From Deltaproteobacteria bacterium (GTDB lineage Bacteria; Desulfobacterota; Desulfarculia; Adiutricales; JAGVGV01), in assembly GCA_015233515.1 (NCBI GenBank), contig JADFXS010000002.1:1-56187 (forward strand): DNA of 56,187 bases. The letters run 5' to 3'. The number at the start of each line of letters is the position of its first letter. Position 1 is the first letter of the stretch. Made by a program: the position numbers and the translations under genes. Below the pieces are notes generated by a model. That model was not told the DNA's origin and made no database searches. It was given only the letters and a program-made list of their open reading frames with translations. This document shows positions 18,501 through 27,035 of this stretch, one piece after another.

Positions 18501-19268
18501 ATGCGGCAAACTCAAAGCTATGCATTCTGGAAAAAAAGAATCAGGTATCTGGCCATTCTTCCTCTCGGGTGTTGCTTCCTGGGATATCTCGCGGTTTTTT
18601 TTCTTGAAAACTGCCATCTGCCTGATGTCGCAGAAAACCAAATGCAGCGGTCTTTTGTTTTGATCAGCAGAGATGCTATTTTTATAATCCTGTTTTCGTT
18701 GGTTTTCTATTCCATTTTCATTCCGGTTATTCACAAGATCAATAGATCGTTGTGTAACATCATTCAACAGTCATTTTCCGATGATCTGACCGGGCTGGCC
18801 ACTCGGGCAATCTTGGTAGATCGGTTCGACCAGCTGGTCAAGGCGACTAGTCGGCGGCAGGCTTTCCATGGTCTGATTTTCATCGACATTGATAAGTTTA
18901 AAGCAATAAACGATACGTATGGGCATCTGGCCGGCGATAAAATACTCAAAGACGTCGCTCAAAGATTGTCCGGCCTGCTTCGAAATACCGATACCGTTTC
19001 CAGATTTGGAGGTGATGAGTATCTTATGCTTTTGCCGAACATTGCCAGCACCTCGGATATCAAGGCCATAAGAAATAAAATACTTAAAAATCTTTCCAAA
19101 AGCTACTCGCTCAATGGAAAAGAGCTGCGTATAAATTTCAGTGTGGGCGCAGCCGTATTTCCCGTTCACGGAAAGGATCTCGACGCACTCATTCATCATG
19201 CTGATGCGGATATGTACCGGGACAAACAAAAATTATTCCTTCCTATCGACGGCGACTTGAGAACATGA
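18501..19268 (+). CDS. Membrane-bound diguanylate cyclase (GGDEF)
   Basis: A 255-residue protein from ATG 18501, chosen for its GGGGGAAG site five bases upstream; an in-frame ATG at 18444 lacks one. Two N-terminal membrane helices (about 14-36 and 56-78) enclose a short periplasmic loop. A GGDEF domain (about 92-250) follows with signature R-F-G-G-D-E-Y, where Tyr replaces the usual Phe, a conservative change. The catalytic and substrate motifs D-I-D-K-F-K-x-I-N-D and G-H-x-x-G-D are intact, so it should make c-di-GMP. No RxxD inhibitory site is evident before the signature. It lies upstream of an EAL protein with cysE between. Confidence 0.88.
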   Translation: MRQTQSYAFWKKRIRYLAILPLGCCFLGYLAVFFLENCHLPDVAENQMQRSFVLISRDAIFIILFSLVFYSIFIPVIHKINRSLCNIIQQSFSDDLTGLATRAILVDRFDQLVKATSRRQAFHGLIFIDIDKFKAINDTYGHLAGDKILKDVAQRLSGLLRNTDTVSRFGGDEYLMLLPNIASTSDIKAIRNKILKNLSKSYSLNGKELRINFSVGAAVFPVHGKDLDALIHHADADMYRDKQKLFLPIDGDLRT

Positions 19269-19411
19269 TATTTGCCAGTCGGTGTAGATCGGAATACGTT
19301 CCGGAAAACAGAAATGCGCTCAAGAAAGAAACAGGCCATCATCGCCATCCGCAACGCGGATTTGAGCCTGGAGACAATGCGGTCATACTAGAGTGTTAAG
19401 AGGCACATGTT

Positions 19412-20311
19412 ATGCTTAACTATGCTAGCCGGGTTGAAACAGACAAAGCCAAAACCGCGGAGCGGAAAGAATGGCTGGATTTGAGTGTCCAGGCATCCAA
19501 ACAGACGAATCGATCACCCTCTCTCTCCATGTACTGGGCAATGATAAGGGACGAGGCCGCCAAAGTGGCCGCGCGGGATGCGCTGCTGGAGAATTGGATC
19601 AACCAGATGGTTTTAGCCCATGACGACTATTCCTCGGCCCTGACTTCGGTCCTGGCTTCCAAACTTGGCAATCAGGACATTCCCAGTCAACATCTCGCTG
19701 AACTCTTCCGAATGGCGATCGCCGAAGATCCGAATATCCTGACTGCCAGCGCCGCTGACCTCGCCGCCATCCAGGCCCGCGATCCGGCGGCGAAATCAAT
19801 GCTGTCAGGGCTTTTATACTATAAGGGATTTCACGCCATGGCCTGTCATCGGATCAATCATTGGTTGTGGCATCATGGGCGCCAATATTTGGCGCGATAT
19901 CTCAACACCCGCGTGTCCATAACATGCGCCATTGATATTCACCCTGGAGCCAGGGTGGGCAATGGAGTGTTTATCGACCACGGCACGGGAATTGTGGTCG
20001 GCGAAACCGCGGTTATCGGTAATGATGTGTCCATCCTCCAGGAAGTGACCCTGGGCGGCTCGGGCACGGAGCATGGAGACCGGCATCCCAAGGTGCGGGA
20101 AGGGGTTTTACTGGGAGCCGGGGCCAAGGTACTCGGTAATATCGAAGTTGGCCGGTTCGTCAAAGTGAGCGCCGGCAGCGTGGTTCTGCAGGATGTCCCT
20201 CCTCGGGCCACTGTCGCCGGAGTTCCGGCCCGTATCGTCGGTTGGACCGGCGAAAACGCTCCGGCCCTGGAGATGAATCATGGCTTGGCCGATATTGACT
20301 ATTATCTCTAA
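19412..20311 (+). CDS. cysE: Serine O-acetyltransferase
   Basis: A 299-residue CysE of the long, enterobacterial-like type. It has an N-terminal helical domain (about 35-170) followed by a left-handed beta-helix of hexapeptide repeats (about 175-270; IHPGARVGNGVFIDHGTGIVVGE, then GNIEVGRFVKVSAGSVVL). The catalytic His/Asp region (FIDHGTG) and the acetyl-CoA site near GVPARIVG are present. It transfers acetyl from acetyl-CoA to serine, the first step of cysteine synthesis. cysK is not adjacent. AGAGG precedes the ATG. Confidence 0.93.
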   Translation: MLNYASRVETDKAKTAERKEWLDLSVQASKQTNRSPSLSMYWAMIRDEAAKVAARDALLENWINQMVLAHDDYSSALTSVLASKLGNQDIPSQHLAELFRMAIAEDPNILTASAADLAAIQARDPAAKSMLSGLLYYKGFHAMACHRINHWLWHHGRQYLARYLNTRVSITCAIDIHPGARVGNGVFIDHGTGIVVGETAVIGNDVSILQEVTLGGSGTEHGDRHPKVREGVLLGAGAKVLGNIEVGRFVKVSAGSVVLQDVPPRATVAGVPARIVGWTGENAPALEMNHGLADIDYYL

Positions 20312-20457
20312 GGAACCGTGAAACTAGACATACTTTGGGAATTCCATGTCTTTCGCTACTTCATCTCGCCGGACCGCTTTTATCCCTCAGGTAGCATCCC
20401 TGGCCTCTCACCCTGGCCGTTCCTCTTTTCCATCCGACGTGAGTATCCTGAATTCCC

Positions 20458-22311
20458 GTGGAACGCTTTTTTCAAGAACACCATCGCCGCCCCTTGATGA
20501 TTGGTCTTCGGACCAGGCAGAGGCTGGCGTTTATGGGAGCCGTAATGTTGCTGAAGCAGCGAACACAAAGAACCAAAATCAACCTCAGGCGTCAGACAGA
20601 CACATTGAGACGTCAGATCCACAAGGTAAAAAACGTTGTCAATGAACTGAAACAAGCTAGGGGTTACCTCAGGACCATATGCGATGGACTTTCGGACCCG
20701 ATCATTATCCTGGATCAGGATGGAACGATCAAAGAGATCAATAATATCGCGAAAGATCGTTTTTTTCACGAACTTGGCCGCATCGCCGGCCGCAATATAT
20801 TCACGACCTTGCCTCCGGGCTTTTGTCATGAATTCAAGGCTCAGATCGAACTCGCCAGAGACAGCCAACGCTTTATCATTTTCGAAGTGGAAGACAAAGC
20901 CCGCAAGTATCGGATATCGATTCGGCCGATAGTGAACCCAAGGAAGAGAGTGACAAATTTTGTCTGTTTTATCAGGAATATAACCGATGAGCACCTAGCG
21001 GAACGGAAATTACTGTATATGGCGTATCACGACGACCTGACCGCTATCTATAACAAAGCTTACATTGTTCGCCAGATTTCGTACCGCATTAAACATAACA
21101 AAAAAAATGAGAACGTGGATTATGGCCTGCTTTTTCTGGATTTGGATAATATTGAACTGGTTAACGACAGCTTCGGCCAGCAGGTCGGCAATCAGCTTTT
21201 ACAGCACCTGACCTCCCGTCTTCTTGAGCTGCTGTCAGATCAAGCTGTGGTTGGACGTATCGGAGGAGGCAAGTTTGCCGCCGTTTTCGAGGGTGAGAAT
21301 AGCCGGACCCTCATTCATCACGCTTGTGAAGCCATCCATAAGGCCTTGGCCATTCCCTTTGTGGTGTCCGGACACAAAATCGCCCTTTCCGTGAGCATTG
21401 GGGTAGTCTTGCCTGACAGTCGATATATATTGGCCGAACACGTCATCCGAGATGCCTACATCGCCATGTATCAAGCCAAGAAAAACGGACCGGGCCAGAC
21501 CGTAGTTTTCCAGGAGGCTTTTCGCAACAAACTCCTGGAACGGCATCATCTCGAATACAACCTGCGTCAGAGCCTGGCCAGAAATGAGTTGTATTGCGTA
21601 TACCAGCCGATTTTTTCTCTTCCGGAGCTAGCGGTTATCGGATTCGAGGCCTTGATCCGTTGGCGGCATCCGACTTTGGGTAATATTCCACCGGACCGAT
21701 TCATTCCTCTGGCGGAAGAATCTGGCATGATCATTGACATAGGACGATTTGTCATCCAGGAATCGAGCCGTCAAATGAGCCGGTGGCTAAGGGAAGGACG
21801 CATCGCGGCCAATACCACCATGAGCGTGAACATCTCGGCCAGACAGTTTTTTCACAAGGAATTGCTTGGCGAGTTGCAGGTGGCCCTTCGGGAAGCCGGA
21901 TTGGCTCCGGAAAACCTTAAAGTGGAGGTGACGGAAAGCATTCTCATCAAAAGCCTGGACATTCCGATAGCCATTCTGGAGTCCTTCAAGGCTCTCGGCA
22001 TCAAGATCGCTCTGGACGATTTCGGCACTGGCTATTCATCCCTGGGCTATATTCGTCAACTGCCCCTAGATACGATTAAAATGGACCGCAGCTTCGCCAC
22101 CCGGCTAGATGTCAACGCGAAGGACGCCGAGATTGTTCGTCTTATCATCGAACTGGCTCATACCCTCGGCGCGGATGTCGTCGTGGAAGGGATCGAGAAG
22201 GAATCCATCCTTGAACTTCTGATTACCTTCGGGTGTGATATGGTCCAAGGCTTTCTTCTGGGGCGCCCTGGTACGGCCGTGGAGATAGGGGCTTTACTGG
22301 ATAAAGGGTAA
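20458..22311 (+). CDS. PAS-GGDEF-EAL c-di-GMP phosphodiesterase with degenerate GGDEF
   Basis: A 617-residue protein from GTG 20458; a stop lies just upstream, so the start is here or at a later Met. It has a coiled-coil head, a PAS domain (about 65-180), GGDEF (about 190-345) and EAL (about 360-612). The GGDEF signature reads GGGKF, so cyclase activity should be lost; it may still bind GTP as an allosteric site. The EAL domain is complete: F-E-A-L-I-R-W, N-I-S-A-R-Q-F, E-V-T-E-S, the DDFGTGYSSL loop, K-M-D-R-S-F and V-E-G-I-E. It should hydrolyse c-di-GMP. No membrane segment. Confidence 0.88.
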   Translation: MERFFQEHHRRPLMIGLRTRQRLAFMGAVMLLKQRTQRTKINLRRQTDTLRRQIHKVKNVVNELKQARGYLRTICDGLSDPIIILDQDGTIKEINNIAKDRFFHELGRIAGRNIFTTLPPGFCHEFKAQIELARDSQRFIIFEVEDKARKYRISIRPIVNPRKRVTNFVCFIRNITDEHLAERKLLYMAYHDDLTAIYNKAYIVRQISYRIKHNKKNENVDYGLLFLDLDNIELVNDSFGQQVGNQLLQHLTSRLLELLSDQAVVGRIGGGKFAAVFEGENSRTLIHHACEAIHKALAIPFVVSGHKIALSVSIGVVLPDSRYILAEHVIRDAYIAMYQAKKNGPGQTVVFQEAFRNKLLERHHLEYNLRQSLARNELYCVYQPIFSLPELAVIGFEALIRWRHPTLGNIPPDRFIPLAEESGMIIDIGRFVIQESSRQMSRWLREGRIAANTTMSVNISARQFFHKELLGELQVALREAGLAPENLKVEVTESILIKSLDIPIAILESFKALGIKIALDDFGTGYSSLGYIRQLPLDTIKMDRSFATRLDVNAKDAEIVRLIIELAHTLGADVVVEGIEKESILELLITFGCDMVQGFLLGRPGTAVEIGALLDKG

Positions 22312-22577
22312 TTTCAAATGGCACCACCTCTGATTTATCGGTATAACCAAGCGTGTCGAAAGGAGATTTTCTCAATCCATAATCCGTTTCGGTTATGATG
22401 GTCGAATTTCTTGCGAGGCTCCTATAGTGTGCGCCAGGGAAAAAATATACAGCGCCACCCTAGGGGCTAAAAATGGCGAAACCGAGTTAATCATTCAAAG
22501 TATCATTGACCGGCACTTATCACGATCCGCCTGGAGGAACTCATTTCTACAAACAATACCAAACAAACGGAGCGCCA

Positions 22578-24089
22578 ATGAAAATTGATCTCGGCCCCAT
22601 CACTCGAATCGAAGGCCACCTCAATATCTGTACCACCGTGGACAACGGCATAATAACCGACGCCCAATGTATGTCGGAAATGTTTAGAGGCTTTGAGATT
22701 TTCCTGCAGGGTCGTGATCCGCTGGATGCACAGCAGATCACCCAACGCATCTGCGGGGTCTGTTCCTATGCTCATGCCATCGCCTCTTCCTTTGCCCAAG
22801 AGAATGCTTACAAGATACAGCCCCCCGCCAATGGACGAATTCTTCACAACCTGATCCAAGGCGCCAACCATCTCTACGACTATCTCTTACATTTCTATCA
22901 ACTTTCGGCCCTCGACTTTGTCGATGTAACTTCAGTCCTCCAATACACCGGCAAGGACGCGGAGTTGCTCACGGTCAAACAATGGGTGCAGGCCGAACTC
23001 TCGCGAAACAAGGCATTTCCCGCCGCCCCATTTTTGCCTCGCCTGGCAGGGAAATATATTGCCGACAACGAGATCAATATCGCGGCGTTAAAACACTATC
23101 TTGAAGCCATGGAGATTCAGAAAAAAGCGAACCGGGCCGCGGCTATTTTTGGTGGAAAATTTCCTCACTCAACGGCCATCTTTCCAGGAGGTTGCACCCA
23201 GGAAGCGCGAATTGATTATATTGCCGCGTACCAGTCGCTCATCAAGGAGGTGCGGGATTTTATCCACGGCAAGTACATTCCCGATGTGCTAGCGGTGGCC
23301 ACCGCCTTTCCCGAATATTGGAAAATCGGGGCGAGCAAAGGCGGCTTTCTCTCCTTCGGCCTTTTGGCGTTCACTCCCGAACAGACCGGCAAGCATTTAT
23401 TCGCGCCAGGGGTCCTGTTTGACGACAAGGTGGCGGTTGTGGACCTCAAACAGATTACCCAGGACGTCAAATACTCCAAATATTCCTCCCCCAGCGGGCT
23501 CAATGTACAAAATTCAGCCATTATTCCGGAGCCCAAAAAAAACGGGGCTTACTCCTGGAGCAAAGCCCCGCGCTATGGCGGGCGTATGCTTGAAGTCGGC
23601 CCGACAGCAAGGGTGATGGTCGATTACCATCAAGGCAATAATCCAGCCCTCAAGGAATTAGTCAACAAGTTCGCCGACATCGCCAATATCACCCTCAAAG
23701 AACTGAATTCAGTCCTCGGAAGGCATCTATGCCGCGCCATTCAGGCGGCGATCATTACTGATTTTCTATTGGAGGAGACGGAACGTCTTGACCACAATGG
23801 TCCAACCATGACCGATATCACCATTCCGAAATCAGGTGAAGGCCTCGGCGTCACGGATGCATCCCGGGGCAGCCTGCTGCATTATATCCGCATCGAAAAT
23901 TACAAGATCGCCCAATACGAATGCGTTGTTCCCACCACCTGGAACGCCTCGCCCCGAGACGACAAGGACCAGCCTGGGGCCATGGAATCGGCCCTTATCG
24001 GCACTGCCGTTGAGACCCCGGAAGAACAGATCGAGTCAGTCAGGATCGTCCACTCCTTTGATCCATGCATTGCCTGCGCGGTTCACTGA
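22578..24089 (+). CDS. [NiFe] hydrogenase large subunit lacking the C-terminal extension
   Basis: A 503-residue catalytic subunit from ATG 22578 (MKIDLGPITRIEGHLNI), with GGAG five bases upstream. The nickel ligands are present in the N-terminal motif QRICGVCSYAH (Cys59, Cys62) and the C-terminal motif DPCIACAVH (Cys497, Cys500). The M-S-E-M-F-R-G-F-E motif is also present. The stop codon follows the final His directly, so there is no peptide for a maturation protease to remove. Known H2-sensing (HupV/HoxC) and a few other hydrogenases share this trait. The gene precedes the small subunit, the reverse of the common order. It oxidises or produces H2, or senses it; a group assignment needs phylogeny. 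Confidence 0.92.
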   Translation: MKIDLGPITRIEGHLNICTTVDNGIITDAQCMSEMFRGFEIFLQGRDPLDAQQITQRICGVCSYAHAIASSFAQENAYKIQPPANGRILHNLIQGANHLYDYLLHFYQLSALDFVDVTSVLQYTGKDAELLTVKQWVQAELSRNKAFPAAPFLPRLAGKYIADNEINIAALKHYLEAMEIQKKANRAAAIFGGKFPHSTAIFPGGCTQEARIDYIAAYQSLIKEVRDFIHGKYIPDVLAVATAFPEYWKIGASKGGFLSFGLLAFTPEQTGKHLFAPGVLFDDKVAVVDLKQITQDVKYSKYSSPSGLNVQNSAIIPEPKKNGAYSWSKAPRYGGRMLEVGPTARVMVDYHQGNNPALKELVNKFADIANITLKELNSVLGRHLCRAIQAAIITDFLLEETERLDHNGPTMTDITIPKSGEGLGVTDASRGSLLHYIRIENYKIAQYECVVPTTWNASPRDDKDQPGAMESALIGTAVETPEEQIESVRIVHSFDPCIACAVH

Positions 24090-24135
24090 TGGCCGACTGC
24101 GAATCCCCCTACTGACAAAATATGAGGAAAGCGTC

Positions 24136-25053
24136 ATGATAAATAGACGGGACTTTCTTAAACTTGCCGTAGCGTTAAGCGCCTCTTTCGGCATAAGCGG
24201 TATGCCGGAATCGGTTCTGGCCTCCCTCAAAAAGATCAATGTTGCAGAGGTCCCCAAGATTATCTATCTGCAGGGCCTCTCCTGCACCGGCTGTTCAATT
24301 TCGCTTCTACAGGCGGAATCGCCGTCGCCCCCGACCCTGATCACCGAATACTCGCAGCTTGCCTATCATGCCGATCTTTCCGCCATTTCCGGCAAGAAGG
24401 CCTTGGACCTGGTGGAGAAATATATATCCGGCCAGGCCGGCGAATATTTCCTGGCCGTGGAAGGGGCCATTCCGGAAAAAATGCCTGAGGCCTGCGTCAT
24501 TGGCTCCAAGACTTTTGCCGATTATCTTGTCGCGGCGTCCAAGACCATGAGCGGAGCTATTGCTGTCGGGGCCTGCGCTTGTGATGGCGGCATCCCGGCG
24601 GCCGAAGGCAACGTTACCGGCGCTATCGGTCTCCAGGAATTCTACCGCAACCGCAATCTCACTCCACTTATTGTCAATATTCGCGGTTGCTCCGTTCATC
24701 CTGACTGGGTCTGGCACACCATCATCCATCTTGTCAAAATCGGGACGCCGGAATTGGTAAACGATGCTCCGAAACTCTTTTTCAGCCGGAAAGTTCACGA
24801 ACTCTGTCCTCGCTACCACGACTTCCAGCAAGAAATTTTTGCCAGGAAACTTGGCGACAAGGGCTGCCTTTTCAAGCTTGGTTGCCTGGGACCCGACACC
24901 TACGCCGACTGTTCAACACGGTGGTGGAACGGCGGCCGGACCTGGTGCATTGACAGCAACGCGCCGTGTATCGGTTGTGCCTCGCTAAACTTTGCCAGAC
25001 AAAAGAACGTCCCATTTTACCGAATAAGTGAAGCCAACGTTGGGAAAGCTTAA
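24136..25053 (+). CDS. [NiFe] hydrogenase small subunit with Tat signal
   Basis: A 305-residue Fe-S electron-transfer subunit from ATG 24136 (GAGGAAA upstream). It has a twin-arginine signal (NRRDFLKLAVALSAS), so the dimer is exported to the periplasm. The proximal cluster motif is C50-T-G-C53-S-I, where Ile replaces the usual Glu. The distal-cluster His/Cys set (HELCPR, GCLFKLGC) is present. The medial motif has four Cys (259, 271, 278, 281): Cys271 in T-W-C replaces the Pro that marks a [3Fe-4S] cluster, suggesting [4Fe-4S]. There is no C-terminal membrane anchor and no cytochrome b or Isp gene follows. It lies 46 bases after the large subunit and 29 before the haem chemoreceptor. Confidence 0.92.
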   Translation: MINRRDFLKLAVALSASFGISGMPESVLASLKKINVAEVPKIIYLQGLSCTGCSISLLQAESPSPPTLITEYSQLAYHADLSAISGKKALDLVEKYISGQAGEYFLAVEGAIPEKMPEACVIGSKTFADYLVAASKTMSGAIAVGACACDGGIPAAEGNVTGAIGLQEFYRNRNLTPLIVNIRGCSVHPDWVWHTIIHLVKIGTPELVNDAPKLFFSRKVHELCPRYHDFQQEIFARKLGDKGCLFKLGCLGPDTYADCSTRWWNGGRTWCIDSNAPCIGCASLNFARQKNVPFYRISEANVGKA

Positions 25054-25082
25054 AGACTAAAACAGTAAAACGGGGAGCCGCC

Positions 25083-26729
25083 ATGTCCAACACTTTATTT
25101 TCCAAGCTTTCCATAAGCAGAAAGGTCATGATTTTCATCACCTCGGTGCTGATCCTGATCCTTCTTGGGGGCACAATATTTTTGAGCGCCCATATCAAAC
25201 ACAAAATGAGCGAAACTTACATCGATTCTGTTCAAACCCTTTTCCGCTCCTTCCAGGCGGGAGTTGATGGATCGCTGGAACGCGGGCAGATGAAGAACTT
25301 CAAGATTCTTCTGAGCAGGCAAAAAAATATCAAGGGTGTAATGGAAGCAACCCTCTACGATCGAGAGGGCAAAGCCAACCTCTCGTCGTCGGAACTATCG
25401 GATATCCCCTCAAAATTGCCAGATGACATCTACCGCCATCTTAACGAAGCCAAAAGATCATTTGAACATATCGACGAAAAATCAATGCACATCATTAGCC
25501 CACTGATCGTCAATGCCGACTGTGTGCGCTGCCATCTGAAATGGCGTGAGGGGGAGGTGGGGGGCAGCCTGTCCCTGACCTTCGACTTAAGCCCATTAAC
25601 TTCCACTATCGGCAACCTGCAAAAACTGCTCGCCGTGGGCAGCGTCTTTCTTGCGCTTATAATCTGTATCGCTATTGCGATGATCATAAACTCCTCCATC
25701 ACAAAACCAATCACCAGAACCGTCAATATGATTGAAGAGATGAGCAGGGGACGGCTCGACTCCAGGCTGAACATGAAACAGGGAGACGAAATCGGCCAGA
25801 TGGCCAAGTCCATGGATCAATTTGCCGAAACTTTGCAAAATGAGGTGGTTATGTCTTTACAGATGCTTGCGGCATGCGACCTCACTTTTAAAGCCAATCC
25901 CTATGACCAGCATGACACTATCGGCAATGCCCTGCTAAAAACCGGCAACGAACTGAACCTGATGATCGGTAATATCAGTTTGGCAACGGAACATATCGCA
26001 GCCGGAGCTGAACAAGTTGCGGGTTCTAGCCAGGAGCTGTCGCAGGGAGCTACCGAATCGGCTGCTTCCCTGGAACAGATCACCAGTTCCATGACCGAGC
26101 TGGCCTCCCAGACCAAAGCCAACGCCGAAAACGCCGCCCAAGCCAATAATCTTTCCCTATCGGCCAAGAACGCCGCGCTCAACGGTAGCAAGCAAATGAC
26201 GGAAATGACCGCGGCCATGAAAAACATCAACGATTCCAGCAGGGAAATCGCCAAAATAATCAAGGCTATCGACGATATCGCCTTCCAGACCAACCTCCTG
26301 GCCCTCAACGCGGCGGTTGAGGCGGCCAGGGCGGGCAAGCACGGTAAGGGTTTTGCCGTGGTGGCTCAGGAAGTCCGGAATCTGGCCGGACGCAGCGCCA
26401 AAGCGGCCAGGGAAACCGCCGAACTGATCGAAGATTCAATGAAAAGAGTCGAAAATGGATCGGGAATCATGGCCAAGACCGCGGCGGCCTTGACGGAGAT
26501 CGTTGACGGGGCGACCAAGGTAGCGGATTTGGTTGGTGAAATAGCCGCTGCCTCCAATGAGCAGGCTCGAGGCATAAATCAGATTAATCAAGGACTGACC
26601 CAGATCGAGCGGGTAACTCACCAAAATACCGCTAATTCCGAACAGACCGCCTCGGCGGCCGAGGAACTGTCAAGTCAGGCGGTGCACTTAAGAGAAATTG
26701 TCGCGAAGTTCAAGTTCAAAAATGAATAA
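25083..26729 (+). CDS. Chemoreceptor with periplasmic haem c (CxxCH) domain
   Basis: A 548-residue methyl-accepting protein, GGGGAG five bases before its ATG. TM1 about 14-36; a periplasmic domain of about 150 residues with C147-V-R-C150-H151, a c-type haem attachment motif, near its end; TM2 about 187-209; HAMP; and a signalling hairpin with the tip DDIAFQTNLLALNAAVEAARAG. Domains of this layout (DUF3365/haem-sensor type) are known in Geobacter-like chemoreceptors as redox sensors. Following the hydrogenase genes so closely, it is probably co-transcribed with them and may take electrons from the hydrogenase. That functional link is inference; the motif and spacing are direct observations. 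Confidence 0.9.
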   Translation: MSNTLFSKLSISRKVMIFITSVLILILLGGTIFLSAHIKHKMSETYIDSVQTLFRSFQAGVDGSLERGQMKNFKILLSRQKNIKGVMEATLYDREGKANLSSSELSDIPSKLPDDIYRHLNEAKRSFEHIDEKSMHIISPLIVNADCVRCHLKWREGEVGGSLSLTFDLSPLTSTIGNLQKLLAVGSVFLALIICIAIAMIINSSITKPITRTVNMIEEMSRGRLDSRLNMKQGDEIGQMAKSMDQFAETLQNEVVMSLQMLAACDLTFKANPYDQHDTIGNALLKTGNELNLMIGNISLATEHIAAGAEQVAGSSQELSQGATESAASLEQITSSMTELASQTKANAENAAQANNLSLSAKNAALNGSKQMTEMTAAMKNINDSSREIAKIIKAIDDIAFQTNLLALNAAVEAARAGKHGKGFAVVAQEVRNLAGRSAKAARETAELIEDSMKRVENGSGIMAKTAAALTEIVDGATKVADLVGEIAAASNEQARGINQINQGLTQIERVTHQNTANSEQTASAAEELSSQAVHLREIVAKFKFKNE

Positions 26730-26759
26730 GCGATGGATAAGGGTGTGGCCGCCCCCACA

Positions 26760-27035
26760 CGTCCGGCCGAGTGGAGTTAGCCGGCCAAGCCGCGGCGCTG
26801 ATCGATGTTTTGCCAAGATTCAAAATGGACGAAGACCATCGCGGGTCAAGCCGGTTAGCTGCCCGGCCCGCCCAAGCCCGGCCGGCCGCCGCTTCGAAAC
26901 AAATTCCATTTAGCGCGCCGGCTGGGCCGGTGAAAAAAGTCTCCCCAAGAACTTCAAGGAACCGCCGGAAGGAAAAAAATCAGCAGGTCCGAAGAGGTAA
27001 TCTCTATGGATGACAGCGAGTTTGGCAAGTATTGA
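26760..27035 (+). pseudogene. Relic of a chemoreceptor C-terminal tail
   Basis: The DNA matches the end of the tandem chemoreceptors (17598-17863): V-E-L-x-G-Q-A-A-A-L-x-D-V-L, then the Pro/Ala-rich linker and FKMDEDHRGSSRLAA. A frameshift occurs after 'VKKVSPR', and the last bases still spell the D-D-S-E-F-G-K-Y stop in another frame. Homology continues past the stop (27036-27086), ending in the loop of the copy 2 terminator. It starts 31 bases after the haem chemoreceptor stop, with no start or signalling domain of its own. Confidence 0.75.

Noticed and set aside
20346..20645. 99-codon frame overlapping the EAL gene start
   Set aside because: Low-complexity Ser/Pro-rich translation, out of frame with a well-supported gene.
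22312..22400. TGGCAC near the hydrogenase as a sigma-54 promoter
   Set aside because: The downstream element lacks the required GC at correct spacing.
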